Shown: positions 27,423 to 36,127, counted from the first letter of the stretch. The stretch: 64,000 nt of DNA from UBA5314 sp964635975 (GCA_964635975.1 CAZWPO010000002.1:123000-186999), one strand, 5' to 3'. Notes: generated by a model not told the origin, from the sequence alone. Numbers and translations: made by a program.

Positions 27423-28766
27423 CTATGCATTGGCCCACTGTGGACAGAAATTCTTTTTCAGGCTAGCCTTTAGTTCTCCCCTCAAATCGGGATGGGCAAT
27501 AGAGATCAACTCTGCAGCCCGCTCTCTTCTGGATTTGTACCTGAGGCTGGCAATGCCATATTCGGTAATTACATAATCAGCATAAGTTCTCGGAACGGTA
27601 ACCGGGGTTCCCTCTGGCAGCCCGGGGACGATTGCAGATGATAGGGACCCATCTTTCAACTCCCTCGCTGCATTAAGGAGAGTTATTCCTTTACCACCCT
27701 TAGACCAGAATGCTCCCATGGCAAAATCCAACTGTCCCCCGGTACCACTAATCTGAGTATACTTTAAGCCCTCCGAAGCTATCTGGCCACTATAATCAAC
27801 CATAAGTGCCATGTTTAACGCCACCATATTGGGGTGCCTGGCGACAAATGCCGGATTATTCGTATAAGATGCTGGATGTAATTCACAAGCGGGATTTTCA
27901 CGTAAATAGTCATACATGGACTGGTCGCCCATGCCGAAGGTGGCTATTGTCACTCCCTTATGAAAAGGTTTTTTGGCATTAGTAACAATCCCTTTATCAA
28001 CCAGGTCAGGCAAACCACCAGGAAACATTTCTGTTAGCACACCCAGATCTCGCTTACCGTTTAATCCGGCTACCACCGCTTCCGGAATACCACCGATTCC
28101 CATTTGAATTGTGTCCCCATCATTGATTAATTCCAGAACGTATTGGGCTATGGTATTATCGCGTTCGCTTGGAGCACCCCGTCCAAACGCGGGAATTGGG
28201 GTAGAGTTCTCTACAAAATAGTCGAATTCCGAGATATTCATCCAGTTGTTTCCGAACACTATGGGCATTTGGTCGTTGACCTCGGCAATGGCTACGCGCA
28301 GTCTACCTTTTTCCTTTCCTCTCCGAATCGATTCCATGGTATAAAAATTGGTCAATCCTAAATTGACAAAACCAAACCGGTTAGGAGGAGAAACCATGGC
28401 AATAAATACGTCAGCTCGGGAAGCTACTTTTTCATGAAGGTCGGTTGCTTTAACCGGGTAAAAATCAGCCATTTGACTGCTCCCCATTTTTCTGGGTGTA
28501 GCAATGGAAAATCCGGGCATAAAATTGATGTGTCCATCCAAGCCGCGCATATAGTCCGGATCATACATTTTGGACGGCCTGACCTGAACGGTATCAAAAA
28601 ACTTAACATTTCTTAACTCTTCATGCCTGGCAAGAATTGCATCATACATATCAACAGAGCAAGCTCCAATCGCCAGACCGGTCGCTACCAGATCTCCGGA
28701 TTCTATTTTTTGGGCAGCTCCCTCGATAGTACCTAGCTTTTGCTTATACTCTTTATCTGGAGACAT
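27423..28766 (-). CDS. acetyl-CoA hydrolase/4-hydroxybutyrate CoA-transferase family protein
   Basis: 447 residues. The signature IQMGIGGIPEAVV is the CoA-binding glycine motif, and the catalytic glutamate is expected in GVLTEMFPGGLPDL. Two Rossmann-like CoA-transferase domains are recognisable, with the C-terminal VPRTYADYVITEYGIASLRY segment typical of the family. It exchanges CoA between acetyl-CoA and a carboxylic acid and can activate the acid for the neighbouring beta-oxidation enzymes, or recover energy at the end. GGAGGAAATGAT precedes the ATG. It is the last gene of the operon that starts at 33515. Confidence 0.9.
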   Translation of the reverse strand: MSPDKEYKQKLGTIEGAAQKIESGDLVATGLAIGACSVDMYDAILARHEELRNVKFFDTVQVRPSKMYDPDYMRGLDGHINFMPGFSIATPRKMGSSQMADFYPVKATDLHEKVASRADVFIAMVSPPNRFGFVNLGLTNFYTMESIRRGKEKGRLRVAIAEVNDQMPIVFGNNWMNISEFDYFVENSTPIPAFGRGAPSERDNTIAQYVLELINDGDTIQMGIGGIPEAVVAGLNGKRDLGVLTEMFPGGLPDLVDKGIVTNAKKPFHKGVTIATFGMGDQSMYDYLRENPACELHPASYTNNPAFVARHPNMVALNMALMVDYSGQIASEGLKYTQISGTGGQLDFAMGAFWSKGGKGITLLNAARELKDGSLSSAIVPGLPEGTPVTVPRTYADYVITEYGIASLRYKSRRERAAELISIAHPDLRGELKASLKKNFCPQWANA

Positions 28767-28791
28767 ATCATTTCCTCCTATCTAAAATACC

Positions 28792-28908
28792 CTATAACAG
28801 ATTCAGATCATGCTTCGCAGCATCGTGCAAAGGGCCGTTTTGTCCGTATTCACTTATCGCGCAGTAAATAATTTCCTCGTTCTTTGCCTTAACTGTTGCT
28901 ATCCCAGA
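28792..28908 (-). pseudogene. remnant of a class III (CaiB/BaiF) CoA-transferase
   Basis: In one frame the minus strand reads TVKAKNEEIIYCAISEYG then QNGPLHDAAKHDLNLL and stop. This matches the internal block of CaiB/BaiF CoA-transferases (KxxNPxxIYCSISGYGQ-GP--D-AGHDLNY, with the Asp). Nothing recognisable of the family remains on either side. The remnant sits inside the beta-oxidation operon just upstream of a class I CoA-transferase, as if that gene had replaced a class III enzyme. Confidence 0.7.
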
Positions 28909-28946
28909 CCTATTTGACCGCAGGCTCATGTCCAAAATATTTCTCA

Positions 28947-28979
28947 TCACAGCCCCAAGACTCCGTCTTGAGGCTGTGA
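28947..28979. repeat. 15-bp-arm inverted repeat beside the CoA-transferase remnant
   Basis: TCACAGCCCCAAGAC and GTCTTGAGGCTGTGA match in 14 of 15 positions around a 3-nt loop. Neither strand has a T-run after it, so it is not a classic terminator. It lies between the DUF35-type gene and the CaiB remnant and could mark the deletion or insertion that destroyed the gene. Confidence 0.6.
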
Positions 28980-28991
28980 CATTCGCTGTTC

Positions 28992-29402
28992 TCAATTATC
29001 CAAACTGAAAGCGGGTCTTGGGATTTCACCAGCTGAGTATTTGTCTCCTGGGAACACCCTGCTGCCGATCACAACTCTCTTTCCAATCACATTCATTGTC
29101 ACCTTCTTGGGATCAATATCTACGAGGTTTCCCATGATCCATGGTCCCTCATCAAGTTCGACCATGACAATGGTATAAGGGGTTTCATTTTCGCGTCCTT
29201 CAGCCGCGATATAGGAAGTCGTAAATGTTATTATCTTACCTTTTCCGGAGAGCTTAATAGTATCGTGATTGGTGCTTGCACATTCTTGACACACCATCAT
29301 AGGTGGACATGTTACCATCCCGCAGTCATTGCATTTTAGCCCCAGCAATTTATCCTGTTTGAGTCCCTTGCTATATTCTTTAAAGGTCAGTCTGTATTCC
29401 AT
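28992..29402 (-). CDS. Zn-ribbon OB-fold protein (DUF35 type), thiolase partner
   Basis: 136 residues: a rubredoxin-like zinc ribbon (CNDCGMVTCPP...CQECAS, about 24-41) followed by an OB-fold (GKGKIITFTTSY to the end). In other systems such proteins associate with SCP-x-type thiolases or HMG-CoA synthase and assist acyl-CoA condensation or cleavage. It directly follows the thiolase gene (15-bp gap), so it is very probably its partner. GGAGGG lies upstream of the ATG. Confidence 0.88.
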   Translation of the reverse strand: MEYRLTFKEYSKGLKQDKLLGLKCNDCGMVTCPPMMVCQECASTNHDTIKLSGKGKIITFTTSYIAAEGRENETPYTIVMVELDEGPWIMGNLVDIDPKKVTMNVIGKRVVIGSRVFPGDKYSAGEIPRPAFSLDN

Positions 29403-29417
29403 ACGAGTTACCCTCCT

Positions 29418-30593
29418 CTACTCAGCTGATAGAATCATACTAACCAGCACACCATCGCCTCCCAGGGTATCAATAAGTCCATGTTTGGCACCTTCCACCT
29501 GTCTACCCTGATCCACCATGTCGCCTCTGAGCTGCCGGGTTACTTCATATACCTGAGATACTCCGGTTGCTCCAATCGGATGCCCCTTGGCCTTTAATCC
29601 TCCGGAGATGTTAATGGGAATCTTGCCACCTAGCCTGGTTTCTCCTTTTTCCCAAGCTTCACCCGCTTTGCCGTATTCAAACAGACCCAAACCTTCGGCA
29701 GCAATGATGGCCGCTATACTAAAACAATCATGCAGTTCACAAAGATCAATGTCCTTGGGAGTTAAGCCGGCCATACTATAGGACTGCTGGCTGGCCAATT
29801 CTCTGGCTCTAATCCTGGGCAGGTATTTGTGTTGAGAGCTGAGCTTTCCTGAAGATGACTGACCAATCCCGGAGATATAGACCGGCTTTTTGACCAGTTT
29901 TTTTGCTGCTTCTTCTGAAGCAAGGACCACCGCGGCCGCTCCATCAGAGAAGGGGCAGGCATCCTGAAGTTGAATCGGTGTAGATACCATAAAGCTTTTT
30001 AATACATCTTCTTTACTTATTTGCTTTTGTATCTGTGCATTGGGATTTTTTATGGCATATTCGTGAGATTGCACAGATACCGCAGCCATTTGTTCTTTTA
30101 ATCTATCTAGCGGTACTCCATACTTGCTGGAATAGAGGTGTGACAACAGAGCAAAAACAGCTGGGAAGGTAAACCCGGCCGGGTATTCATAGCGACTGTC
30201 TCCAAACATAGCAAAAGTCCGTGTAGCCAGTCCGGTTCCCATGGCAGTTGCTTTTTCTACCCCTCCAACCAGGACAATGTCATAATATCCAGATGCAACC
30301 CACATAAAAGCATCCCTGACCGCCATACTGCCCGAAGCGCAGGCGCCCTCAAAACGTGAAGCCGGAACATTGAAGCAGCCAATGTCGTTGGCAAAGAAGG
30401 ACTGCACCATCCCCTGACCTTCCTCAAAATCTCCCAGCACATTACCTACAAAGGTGGCTTGAATATCTTTGGACTTTATATTTGCTTCATTGATGGCGTC
30501 CATAGCCACTTCTGATAGGAGTTCAACCGATGTCTTTGATGAATTAAAGCAAAACTTTGAGTGTCCCGTACCGATTACTGCAACTCTCCTCAT
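29418..30593 (-). CDS. SCP-x-like thiolase (3-ketoacyl-CoA thiolase)
   Basis: 391 residues. The reactive cysteine lies in FEGACASGSMAVRDA, the histidine in CELHDCFSIAA, and the C-terminal active-site loop is GGLKAKGHPIGATG. It lacks the C-terminal CxG cysteine loop of classical degradative thiolases, placing it with SCP-x/archaeal-type thiolases that require a DUF35 partner, encoded next. It would cleave 3-ketoacyl-CoA to acetyl- or propionyl-CoA plus a shortened acyl-CoA. The ATG at 30593 has GGAGGC at good distance; another ATG at 30599 abuts the site. Confidence 0.9.
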   Translation of the reverse strand: MRRVAVIGTGHSKFCFNSSKTSVELLSEVAMDAINEANIKSKDIQATFVGNVLGDFEEGQGMVQSFFANDIGCFNVPASRFEGACASGSMAVRDAFMWVASGYYDIVLVGGVEKATAMGTGLATRTFAMFGDSRYEYPAGFTFPAVFALLSHLYSSKYGVPLDRLKEQMAAVSVQSHEYAIKNPNAQIQKQISKEDVLKSFMVSTPIQLQDACPFSDGAAAVVLASEEAAKKLVKKPVYISGIGQSSSGKLSSQHKYLPRIRARELASQQSYSMAGLTPKDIDLCELHDCFSIAAIIAAEGLGLFEYGKAGEAWEKGETRLGGKIPINISGGLKAKGHPIGATGVSQVYEVTRQLRGDMVDQGRQVEGAKHGLIDTLGGDGVLVSMILSAE

Positions 30594-30667
30594 TTTCATG
30601 CCTCCTCTATCAATGAAAACCCTTTAACTAAATGGTTAAACCGGGTTTTCTTCCAAATCTTACTCTT

Positions 30668-31435
30668 CTATTTCGGGGTCATGCGAATGGCACCATCCAG
30701 ACGAATAACTTCCCCATTCAACATGGGATTTTCAACAATCTGTTGGACCAGCATGGCGAACTCATCGGGATCGCCCAATTTCTGTGGAAAAGGAACTGTT
30801 TTTGCAAGAGCCACGCGTACCTGCTCTGGAAGCGCTGCCATCATCGGGGTATTGAAAAGTCCGGGCGCGATGGTACACATTCTAATGCCGTCTCCGGCCA
30901 GGTCACGAGCCACGGGAAGTGTCATTCCCACTAGCGCCGCTTTACTGGCCGAATATGCTACCTGACCTATCTGCCCATCAAAAGCAGCTACCGAGGCAGT
31001 ATTTATCATAACCCCCCTGCCGCCCTCGTCGTTCATTTCATTTTGAAGCATCTCATAAGCAGCCTGACGCATCACATCAAATACACCGATGAGGTTAATG
31101 TTTATAACTTTTTTGAAATAATCCAAATCATGAGGACCTTTTTTGCTGGCCGTTTTCATGCCTGAAGATATACCCGCACAATTAACCATAATGTCGATGC
31201 TTTTGAATCTTTTTTTAGTTAAATCAAGGGCTTGCTTGACATCCTGGCTAATGCATATATCCGTCTTAATAAAGACTGTGTTATCACCCAATTCACTGGC
31301 AAGTTCAGCACCCCTGTCTTCATTTAAGTCCAGCAAAACCACTTTAGCCCCTAATCGGGAAAGTCTCCTTGCTGACGCCTCGCCGAGTCCCGATGCTCCC
31401 CCAGAAATTACAGCTGTTTTTCCCGCTATATTCAT
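30668..31435 (-). CDS. SDR-type 3-hydroxyacyl-CoA dehydrogenase (HSD10/type II like)
   Basis: 255 residues of a short-chain dehydrogenase. The nucleotide motif is GGASGLGE, an Asp after strand 2 (VVLLDLN) favours NAD, and the catalytic Ser-Tyr-Lys are in INTASVAAFDG and YSASKAAL. QIGQVAYSASK and GLFNTPMM resemble 17-beta-HSD10-type 3-hydroxyacyl-CoA dehydrogenases. Within the operon it supplies the second oxidation of beta-oxidation, replacing the usual two-domain HadH. The ATG at 31435 follows AGGAGAG. Confidence 0.87.
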   Translation of the reverse strand: MNIAGKTAVISGGASGLGEASARRLSRLGAKVVLLDLNEDRGAELASELGDNTVFIKTDICISQDVKQALDLTKKRFKSIDIMVNCAGISSGMKTASKKGPHDLDYFKKVININLIGVFDVMRQAAYEMLQNEMNDEGGRGVMINTASVAAFDGQIGQVAYSASKAALVGMTLPVARDLAGDGIRMCTIAPGLFNTPMMAALPEQVRVALAKTVPFPQKLGDPDEFAMLVQQIVENPMLNGEVIRLDGAIRMTPK

Positions 31436-31484
31436 AATCATCTCTCCTTTCATAGAAGGTCGGCTGGTGCCGCTAAATTTGCTA

Positions 31485-32627
31485 TTAAAGGCCCAATCCC
31501 CGGCTTATTATCATTTTCATTACTTCGGAAGTGCCTGCATATATGGTTTGAATCCTGGCATCAGTCCACATTCTGGAGATTTCATATTCTTTACAGTAGC
31601 CATAACCGCCAAACAACTGCAGGCAGCGCGACGCCACCCGATTTTCCATTTCACAGACCCAGTATTTGGCCATACTAACCTCCTGAACCACATCTTTGCC
31701 AGCCATATGCTGAAGAATAAGGGCATCCAGGTAAGTTCTGCCCACCTGGATTTCGCTGGCAATTTCAGCCAGGGTAAACTGGGTGTTTTGGAACTTGGCA
31801 ACAGGCTTGCCAAATACGATTCTTTCATTAACATAGTCAAGTGTTAACTGGAGGCATCTTTCAGCAGAGGCCTGTGCTGTTAATGAAACCATAAGCCTCT
31901 CCTGCTGGAGCTTCTGCATCAAACAGCGAAATCCATTGCCTTCTCCACCCAGCAGATTACAGTCCGGCACCCTGCAGTCTTCAAAAAACAGTTCTGCAGT
32001 ATCCTGGGCGTGCAAACCAACCTTGTGAATCTGTTTGCCCCGTTCAAATCCGGGTGTTCCTCGCTCAACAACCAATAGGCTTACTCCCTTAGCCCCAGCG
32101 GTGGGATCAGTTTTGGCTGCTACTATCACCAGGTCGGCAAGAATGCCGTTGGAGATAAAGGTCTTCGATCCATTAATAATGTAATTATCTCCGTCCTTGA
32201 TGGCTCTGGTTCTCATGGCCGCGAGGTCAGAACCAGCTCCCGGCTCAGTCATCGCCACTGCCAATATTTTTTCACCGCTTATACAAGCCGGCAGCCACCG
32301 TTCTTTCTGTTCTTCAGTGGCAAAAGAGCCTATATATGGTGCTACAATATCGCTGTGCAGCCATGCGAATACTCCCCTGACGCCCTGCCGGGCAATTTCT
32401 TCCACAACGATTACAGAATAGAGAAAATCCCCTCCGGCTCCGCCGTATTTTTCCGGGGCCCAGGTGCACAGGAAACCGTAATCGCCCATCTTTTTGAAAA
32501 TATCTCGAGAAACTATTTCATTGTCTTCCCATTCCTGATAATGGGGCACCATTTCATTAGCCACAAATTTACTAAAAGCTTCTTTAAACATCCGGTGCTC
32601 ATTAGTAAAGGGTAATATTCTATCCAT
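31485..32627 (-). CDS. acyl-CoA dehydrogenase
   Basis: About 380 residues with the full ACAD fold: AMTEPGAGSDLAA (FAD/substrate signature 1), TFISNGILADL, VFGKPVAKFQNTQF, and the C-terminal QLFGGYGY and YAGTSEVMKMI. The position that holds the catalytic Glu in short- and medium-chain enzymes (YEGT) is Ala here. A Glu in LQQERLM (about residue 243) lies where isovaleryl- and long-chain-type enzymes place the base. It should oxidise acyl-CoA to enoyl-CoA and pass electrons to ETF, which is not encoded in the window. GGGAGGAC precedes the ATG at 32627. Confidence 0.93.
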   Translation of the reverse strand: MDRILPFTNEHRMFKEAFSKFVANEMVPHYQEWEDNEIVSRDIFKKMGDYGFLCTWAPEKYGGAGGDFLYSVIVVEEIARQGVRGVFAWLHSDIVAPYIGSFATEEQKERWLPACISGEKILAVAMTEPGAGSDLAAMRTRAIKDGDNYIINGSKTFISNGILADLVIVAAKTDPTAGAKGVSLLVVERGTPGFERGKQIHKVGLHAQDTAELFFEDCRVPDCNLLGGEGNGFRCLMQKLQQERLMVSLTAQASAERCLQLTLDYVNERIVFGKPVAKFQNTQFTLAEIASEIQVGRTYLDALILQHMAGKDVVQEVSMAKYWVCEMENRVASRCLQLFGGYGYCKEYEISRMWTDARIQTIYAGTSEVMKMIISRGLGL

Positions 32628-32732
32628 GTTTTTGTCCTCCCATTTTTGTTCCGGTCTCTTAAAAAACACTGAACTTCTCGGGATTATTAGTTTATAATGT
32701 TAGTGATTGGTTTTAGTTGGTGAAGGCTTTGC

Positions 32733-33515
32733 CTATTTACCCGTGAATTCTGGATGTCTTTTTTCGGCAAAGGCCTTCATCCCTTCTTTTTGATCCCGGG
32801 TACTAAAACAGAGGCTAAATAGGTCTGCTTCTATTGTCATTGCCCGGTCAATGTCGGTCTGCATACCTTCGTTTACTGCAAGCTTACATAGACTTACCGC
32901 CATCTGCCCCCCGGACATAACTCTTTGCGCGATTCCTTTAACATAATCTAGTAGTTCTGCAGCAGAAACCACTTGATTTACCAGTCCAATTCTCAGAGCT
33001 TCCTGGGCATCTATAATATCACCCGTAAAAAGAAGTTGTTTGGCTATTCCCACACCCACCAGGCGTGGTAGCCGCTGCGTACCGCCAAAGCCAGGGGTCA
33101 CCCCTAGGGTAACTTCAGGCTGACCGAATTTGGCTTTTAATGAAGCAATACGGAAATCGCAAGCCATGGCCAATTCACAGCCGCCTCCCAGGCAGAAGCC
33201 ATTGATAGCTGCAATTACGGGTTTGGGAAGATACTCCAGCTTTCTTAGGACTCCCTGCCCAAATAATCCGAATTCCCTTGAATCCAGTGAATCCATATCC
33301 TGCATATAGTTGATATCACCTCCAGCAGCAAAGGATTTATCTCCTGCCCCTGTAATAATCACGGCTTTGACCTCATCGTCCTTATCCACAAGATCAATAA
33401 TCTGTGATAATTCTTCAACTGTCGCTCTATTTAAGGCATTAAGAAATTGGGGACGGTTTATAGTAACGACCGCAATACCTTCATCCTTGGTTAAGAGCAA
33501 GTTTTCGAGTTCCAT
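32733..33515 (-). CDS. enoyl-CoA hydratase (crotonase family)
   Basis: 260 residues of a crotonase fold. The oxyanion-hole glycine region is KSFAAGGDINYM, the first catalytic Glu lies in GFCLGGGCELAMACD, and the second in FGQPEVTLGVTPGFGG. Both glutamates of true hydratases are therefore present. It hydrates trans-2-enoyl-CoA to 3-hydroxyacyl-CoA. First gene of the operon, with a long leader to the candidate sigma-54 promoter. CGGAGG precedes the ATG. Confidence 0.93.
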   Translation of the reverse strand: MELENLLLTKDEGIAVVTINRPQFLNALNRATVEELSQIIDLVDKDDEVKAVIITGAGDKSFAAGGDINYMQDMDSLDSREFGLFGQGVLRKLEYLPKPVIAAINGFCLGGGCELAMACDFRIASLKAKFGQPEVTLGVTPGFGGTQRLPRLVGVGIAKQLLFTGDIIDAQEALRIGLVNQVVSAAELLDYVKGIAQRVMSGGQMAVSLCKLAVNEGMQTDIDRAMTIEADLFSLCFSTRDQKEGMKAFAEKRHPEFTGK

Positions 33516-33650
33516 TTATGCCCAGCCTCCGTTCCATATGTTGGTTTTTACTGTTATGTCTTCCAACAAATGATACTGAACTTCTGATACTCCCCTCCTT
33601 TCACAAGTGCTACTGATGGGTGGATTCAGTGACTCCCCACTTTTGTAGTG

Positions 33651-33666
33651 AGCAAAATCCATACCA
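33651..33666 (-). promoter_or_regulatory. candidate sigma-54 (-24/-12) promoter of the beta-oxidation operon
   Basis: The minus strand reads TGGTATGGATTTTGCT, which fits TGGCACG-N4-TTGCW with GG and GC at the correct spacing and two C-to-T differences in the -24 block. It lies about 135 bp upstream of the enoyl-CoA hydratase start, and a GAFTGA-type activator is encoded at the far end of the same operon. This is sequence matching by eye. Confidence 0.6.
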
Positions 33667-33986
33667 ACATATTCACTCATATTTTGAAAAAGGTTTTTTG
33701 GGCCTCTGGAGGGTTTTATCTTAAAAAGCGCGCAGAAATAATTAGCGAAGGATTCTCTATTTTGTGATTAAAGAATTGTAATGGGCTTGCTCAGAGCGCA
33801 ATTGATAGGCTTTTCGCAGAAATGAGATGCTAATCGCTGTCTGTCACCAAAATTTGTACTCATCGGATTCTATAGTGATTCTTGTTTGTAATATTGTTCC
33901 CCGGTAGCTTTGATCAAGCTATTTTAAACCGCCACGTCTCAAATGAGCAGCAGTGCATATAGATAGGCTCAATACAGAAAAAGCAA

Positions 33987-34019
33987 GAAGCCATGCACGG
34001 GGTTCTCCGTCATGGCTTC
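33987..34019 (-). terminator. terminator after the 26-codon gene
   Basis: Perfect 9-bp stem GAAGCCATG/CATGGCTTC with a 15-nt inner part that partly pairs, followed by TTGCTTTTT on the minus strand. It starts 3 nt after the stop of the small frame at 34023-34103. The remaining 33516-33986 stretch holds the sigma-54 promoter and no gene that I can support. Confidence 0.8.
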
Positions 34020-34022
34020 CTA

Positions 34023-34103
34023 CTACTCTTCGTCCTCGTAATAGTCTTCTACGTGTTCAAGACCAATCTCTTTGAGGATCTCGTCAATCAGTTTTTTATC
34101 CAA
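34023..34103 (-). CDS. candidate 26-residue acidic small protein
   Basis: A TTG start preceded by AAAGGAGGTG (10 nt spacing) opens a 26-codon frame: an amphipathic N-terminal helix (DKKLIDEILKEIGLE) followed by a strongly acidic tail (DYYEDEE), closed by two TAG codons. A TATAAT box (34137-34142) lies just upstream and a perfect terminator just downstream, so the unit is a complete small transcription unit. I do not recognise the peptide. Function is unknown; a non-AUG start and short length keep confidence moderate. Confidence 0.6.
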   Translation of the reverse strand: MDKKLIDEILKEIGLEHVEDYYEDEE

Positions 34104-34268
34104 TTAGCTCTGGCACCTCCTTTCCTTAATAATTAGATTATATGCCAATTGTAAGATTTTTACCACTATTTTATAATTATTTCATCATTTGTCCTATATA
34201 TCGTAAAAAATTCACATTGATTTAAGACCCTTTTAACAAATTGCCGACCGATTCAGTAAACGCGTTCT

Positions 34269-35192
34269 TCAATCCTGCACCCACCGGCCATCTGCAAGTT
34301 CCTTGATAATGCCCTTTTTCTGAAGGTTTTGAAGATGTTTATGGAACATGACCTTTATCCAGAACTCCTGAAATCGGTTATCGGGATAACCATCCCGCTC
34401 AAACTCTATCACTATCAACTGCTCAAGGCTCAGCGGCTTGGTGAGGCTTTTTCTAATCATCTCTTCCCGCGCCAGGGCTACATCCAGATAGGTTTGAAAA
34501 AGCGCTGCTATGTCATCCTTTTTACTATCGAATATCCGCCGGTGAGACGTTATCAGCTTGGCTGGCTTGATAGCCATGAGCTTTCTTATCGAAGTCTCTA
34601 GCTCCTGGAAATCACCCCTACCCCCGCCATACCACGGCCCCAACGGAGCCAGGTCCAGATCGGATGAGAATAAAACATCATCAGGTTCAAAATAGAAAGC
34701 ATAATGCCCGGGGGAATGACCTGGAGTATGGATGACAGTTGCCTTTATGTGTCCAAAATCAAATACTCTTCCGTCCCATAAATAATCGGATACCTTAAAT
34801 GTTTCGAAATCAAGTACTCCTACATCATCATTTTTTACTGCGGATTGAACAAGCCGATCCGAAATTCTATCTCCCATAAATTTTTCCCAGAGGTTAAGCC
34901 CTACAACTGCGAAATATTCATCAGGGCTGTTGTAAGCACCGGCTTCCTCCTTGGCGACTGCAATCCGTGCATTTTTAAAAAGACCAACGTTATGGATATG
35001 ATCGTAGTGTATATGGCTGAGCAGCAAAAGGCCCACCTTTTCCGGGTCGATATCTATATAAGCCTGGGCTCCCGCACCGGCATCAATCAATACAGCCAGG
35101 TCGTCATCTATGTAGACAGAATTGCTGTAAGGAAATATTGCGGTCCTACGCGGTCTGATCAGCTTTATGCGCTGAGTAACATCCAGTATCAT
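34269..35192 (-). CDS. metallo-beta-lactamase-fold hydrolase
   Basis: 307 residues. The metal-binding motif LLSHIHYDHIHN (HxHxDH) is present, as are the later histidines in HTPGHSPGHYAFYF and an Asp in FSSDLDLAP. The C-terminal ~80 residues form a helical extension ending in LQKKGIIKELADGRW, a winged-helix-like tail seen in glyoxalase II/LACTB2-like hydrolases. It probably hydrolyses a thioester or phosphodiester using two zinc ions; the substrate is unknown. AAGGAG precedes the ATG. Confidence 0.85.
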   Translation of the reverse strand: MILDVTQRIKLIRPRRTAIFPYSNSVYIDDDLAVLIDAGAGAQAYIDIDPEKVGLLLLSHIHYDHIHNVGLFKNARIAVAKEEAGAYNSPDEYFAVVGLNLWEKFMGDRISDRLVQSAVKNDDVGVLDFETFKVSDYLWDGRVFDFGHIKATVIHTPGHSPGHYAFYFEPDDVLFSSDLDLAPLGPWYGGGRGDFQELETSIRKLMAIKPAKLITSHRRIFDSKKDDIAALFQTYLDVALAREEMIRKSLTKPLSLEQLIVIEFERDGYPDNRFQEFWIKVMFHKHLQNLQKKGIIKELADGRWVQD

Positions 35193-35211
35193 TCGATCTC
35201 CTTAAACATAA

Positions 35212-35412
35212 GAAGCCCGGCTTTAGAGCCGGGCTTCAGACCGTCAAAAAAGCTGTATATCTTTGTTGCTTCTAAAAACCCGCTCAATCAACGTACTCAG
35301 GTACGCCTCAATCACGGGCTTTCCGAGCGCCTCGATCTACAACTTTTTTGCTCGCCCTGCCAGCTTGCCAACTTCTTTGACAAGCTGAAGCCCGGCTTTA
35401 GAGCCGGGCTTC
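35212..35412. repeat. 148-bp dispersed element between duplicated terminator hairpins, copy 2
   Basis: Core at 35240-35387, differing from the 14.8-kb copy at 2 of 148 positions and in the same orientation. It is enclosed by two exact copies of a local hairpin (35212-35237 and 35387-35412, stem GAAGCCCGGCT/AGCCGGGCTTC) unrelated to the hairpin around copy 1. The element lies 3' of the gene at 35429-35833, so it again sits at a transcription terminator. Confidence 0.8.
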
Positions 35413-35428
35413 TTGGGTTTTCATCTGC

Positions 35429-35833
35429 CTAATCCAGCTTATCGAGCATATCTGCAATCATATCAAAAAAGTAATTGATGTCCTCTTTATCGTTGATTCC
35501 GGCTTTAAATCCAATCTCCGGGAATCTTCCCCGGCTGGTAATCTTTATGTTGACCACATACTGCCCCTGGCGTATGCTGTCCTCAAGGTTTTCCAACTCG
35601 ATGTCGGACCATTCCTCCTCAGCGCTCGCTTCACTGATCTCATCGCCTAAAAGTTTGTCAATATCGGTGTTTTCACCGTCACTATTGTCTATTATTTGAT
35701 TTACGATCCAGAGCAAATCATTGGTACTGATATTAAGCTCCTCGCTTAGCTGCATAATCTCATTGGCAACTGGAGTTATTTTTAGCAAATCAGATAAATT
35801 AACTGGATCTCCTTTTCCCCACCTGTTATTCAT
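35429..35833 (-). CDS. acidic hypothetical protein
   Basis: 134 residues, very acidic (a run around GENTDIDKLLGDEISEASAE, then EEEWSDIELENLEDS). A helical first half is followed by a short strand-rich part (QYVVNIKITSRGRFPEIGF) and a C-terminal helix. GGAGGTGATAGC precedes the ATG, so the start is convincing. I do not recognise the family. It stands alone, with the element copy 2 in place of a simple terminator downstream. Confidence 0.6.
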   Translation of the reverse strand: MNNRWGKGDPVNLSDLLKITPVANEIMQLSEELNISTNDLLWIVNQIIDNSDGENTDIDKLLGDEISEASAEEEWSDIELENLEDSIRQGQYVVNIKITSRGRFPEIGFKAGINDKEDINYFFDMIADMLDKLD

Positions 35834-36127
35834 GCTATCACCTCCGCATCAATTGGGCACGATACCTGTGGATGACCCCTATCAGGTGACCTGGGAACTT
35901 TTCTTCACATTACTATTTTGATATTCACTTGTCCACAACTAATTTTACGCCTCAAATCACGATATAATGAATATTCAACGGATAAAACCCAAAAGCCGCG
36001 TTAGCAAGCTTTGCACCATCATTATTGATAAAAACTGGTAGTTGACCTACTACTTTCGAATTACTTAGATTAATACAATATCATTATCTGTAAATATATG
36101 CAAGGATTTTAAAAGCAAAGCCCCCCT

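Noticed and set aside
35834..36127. Possible small gene or RNA
   Set aside because: No ribosome-binding site with an open frame, and no recognisable structure; left as plain intergenic sequence.
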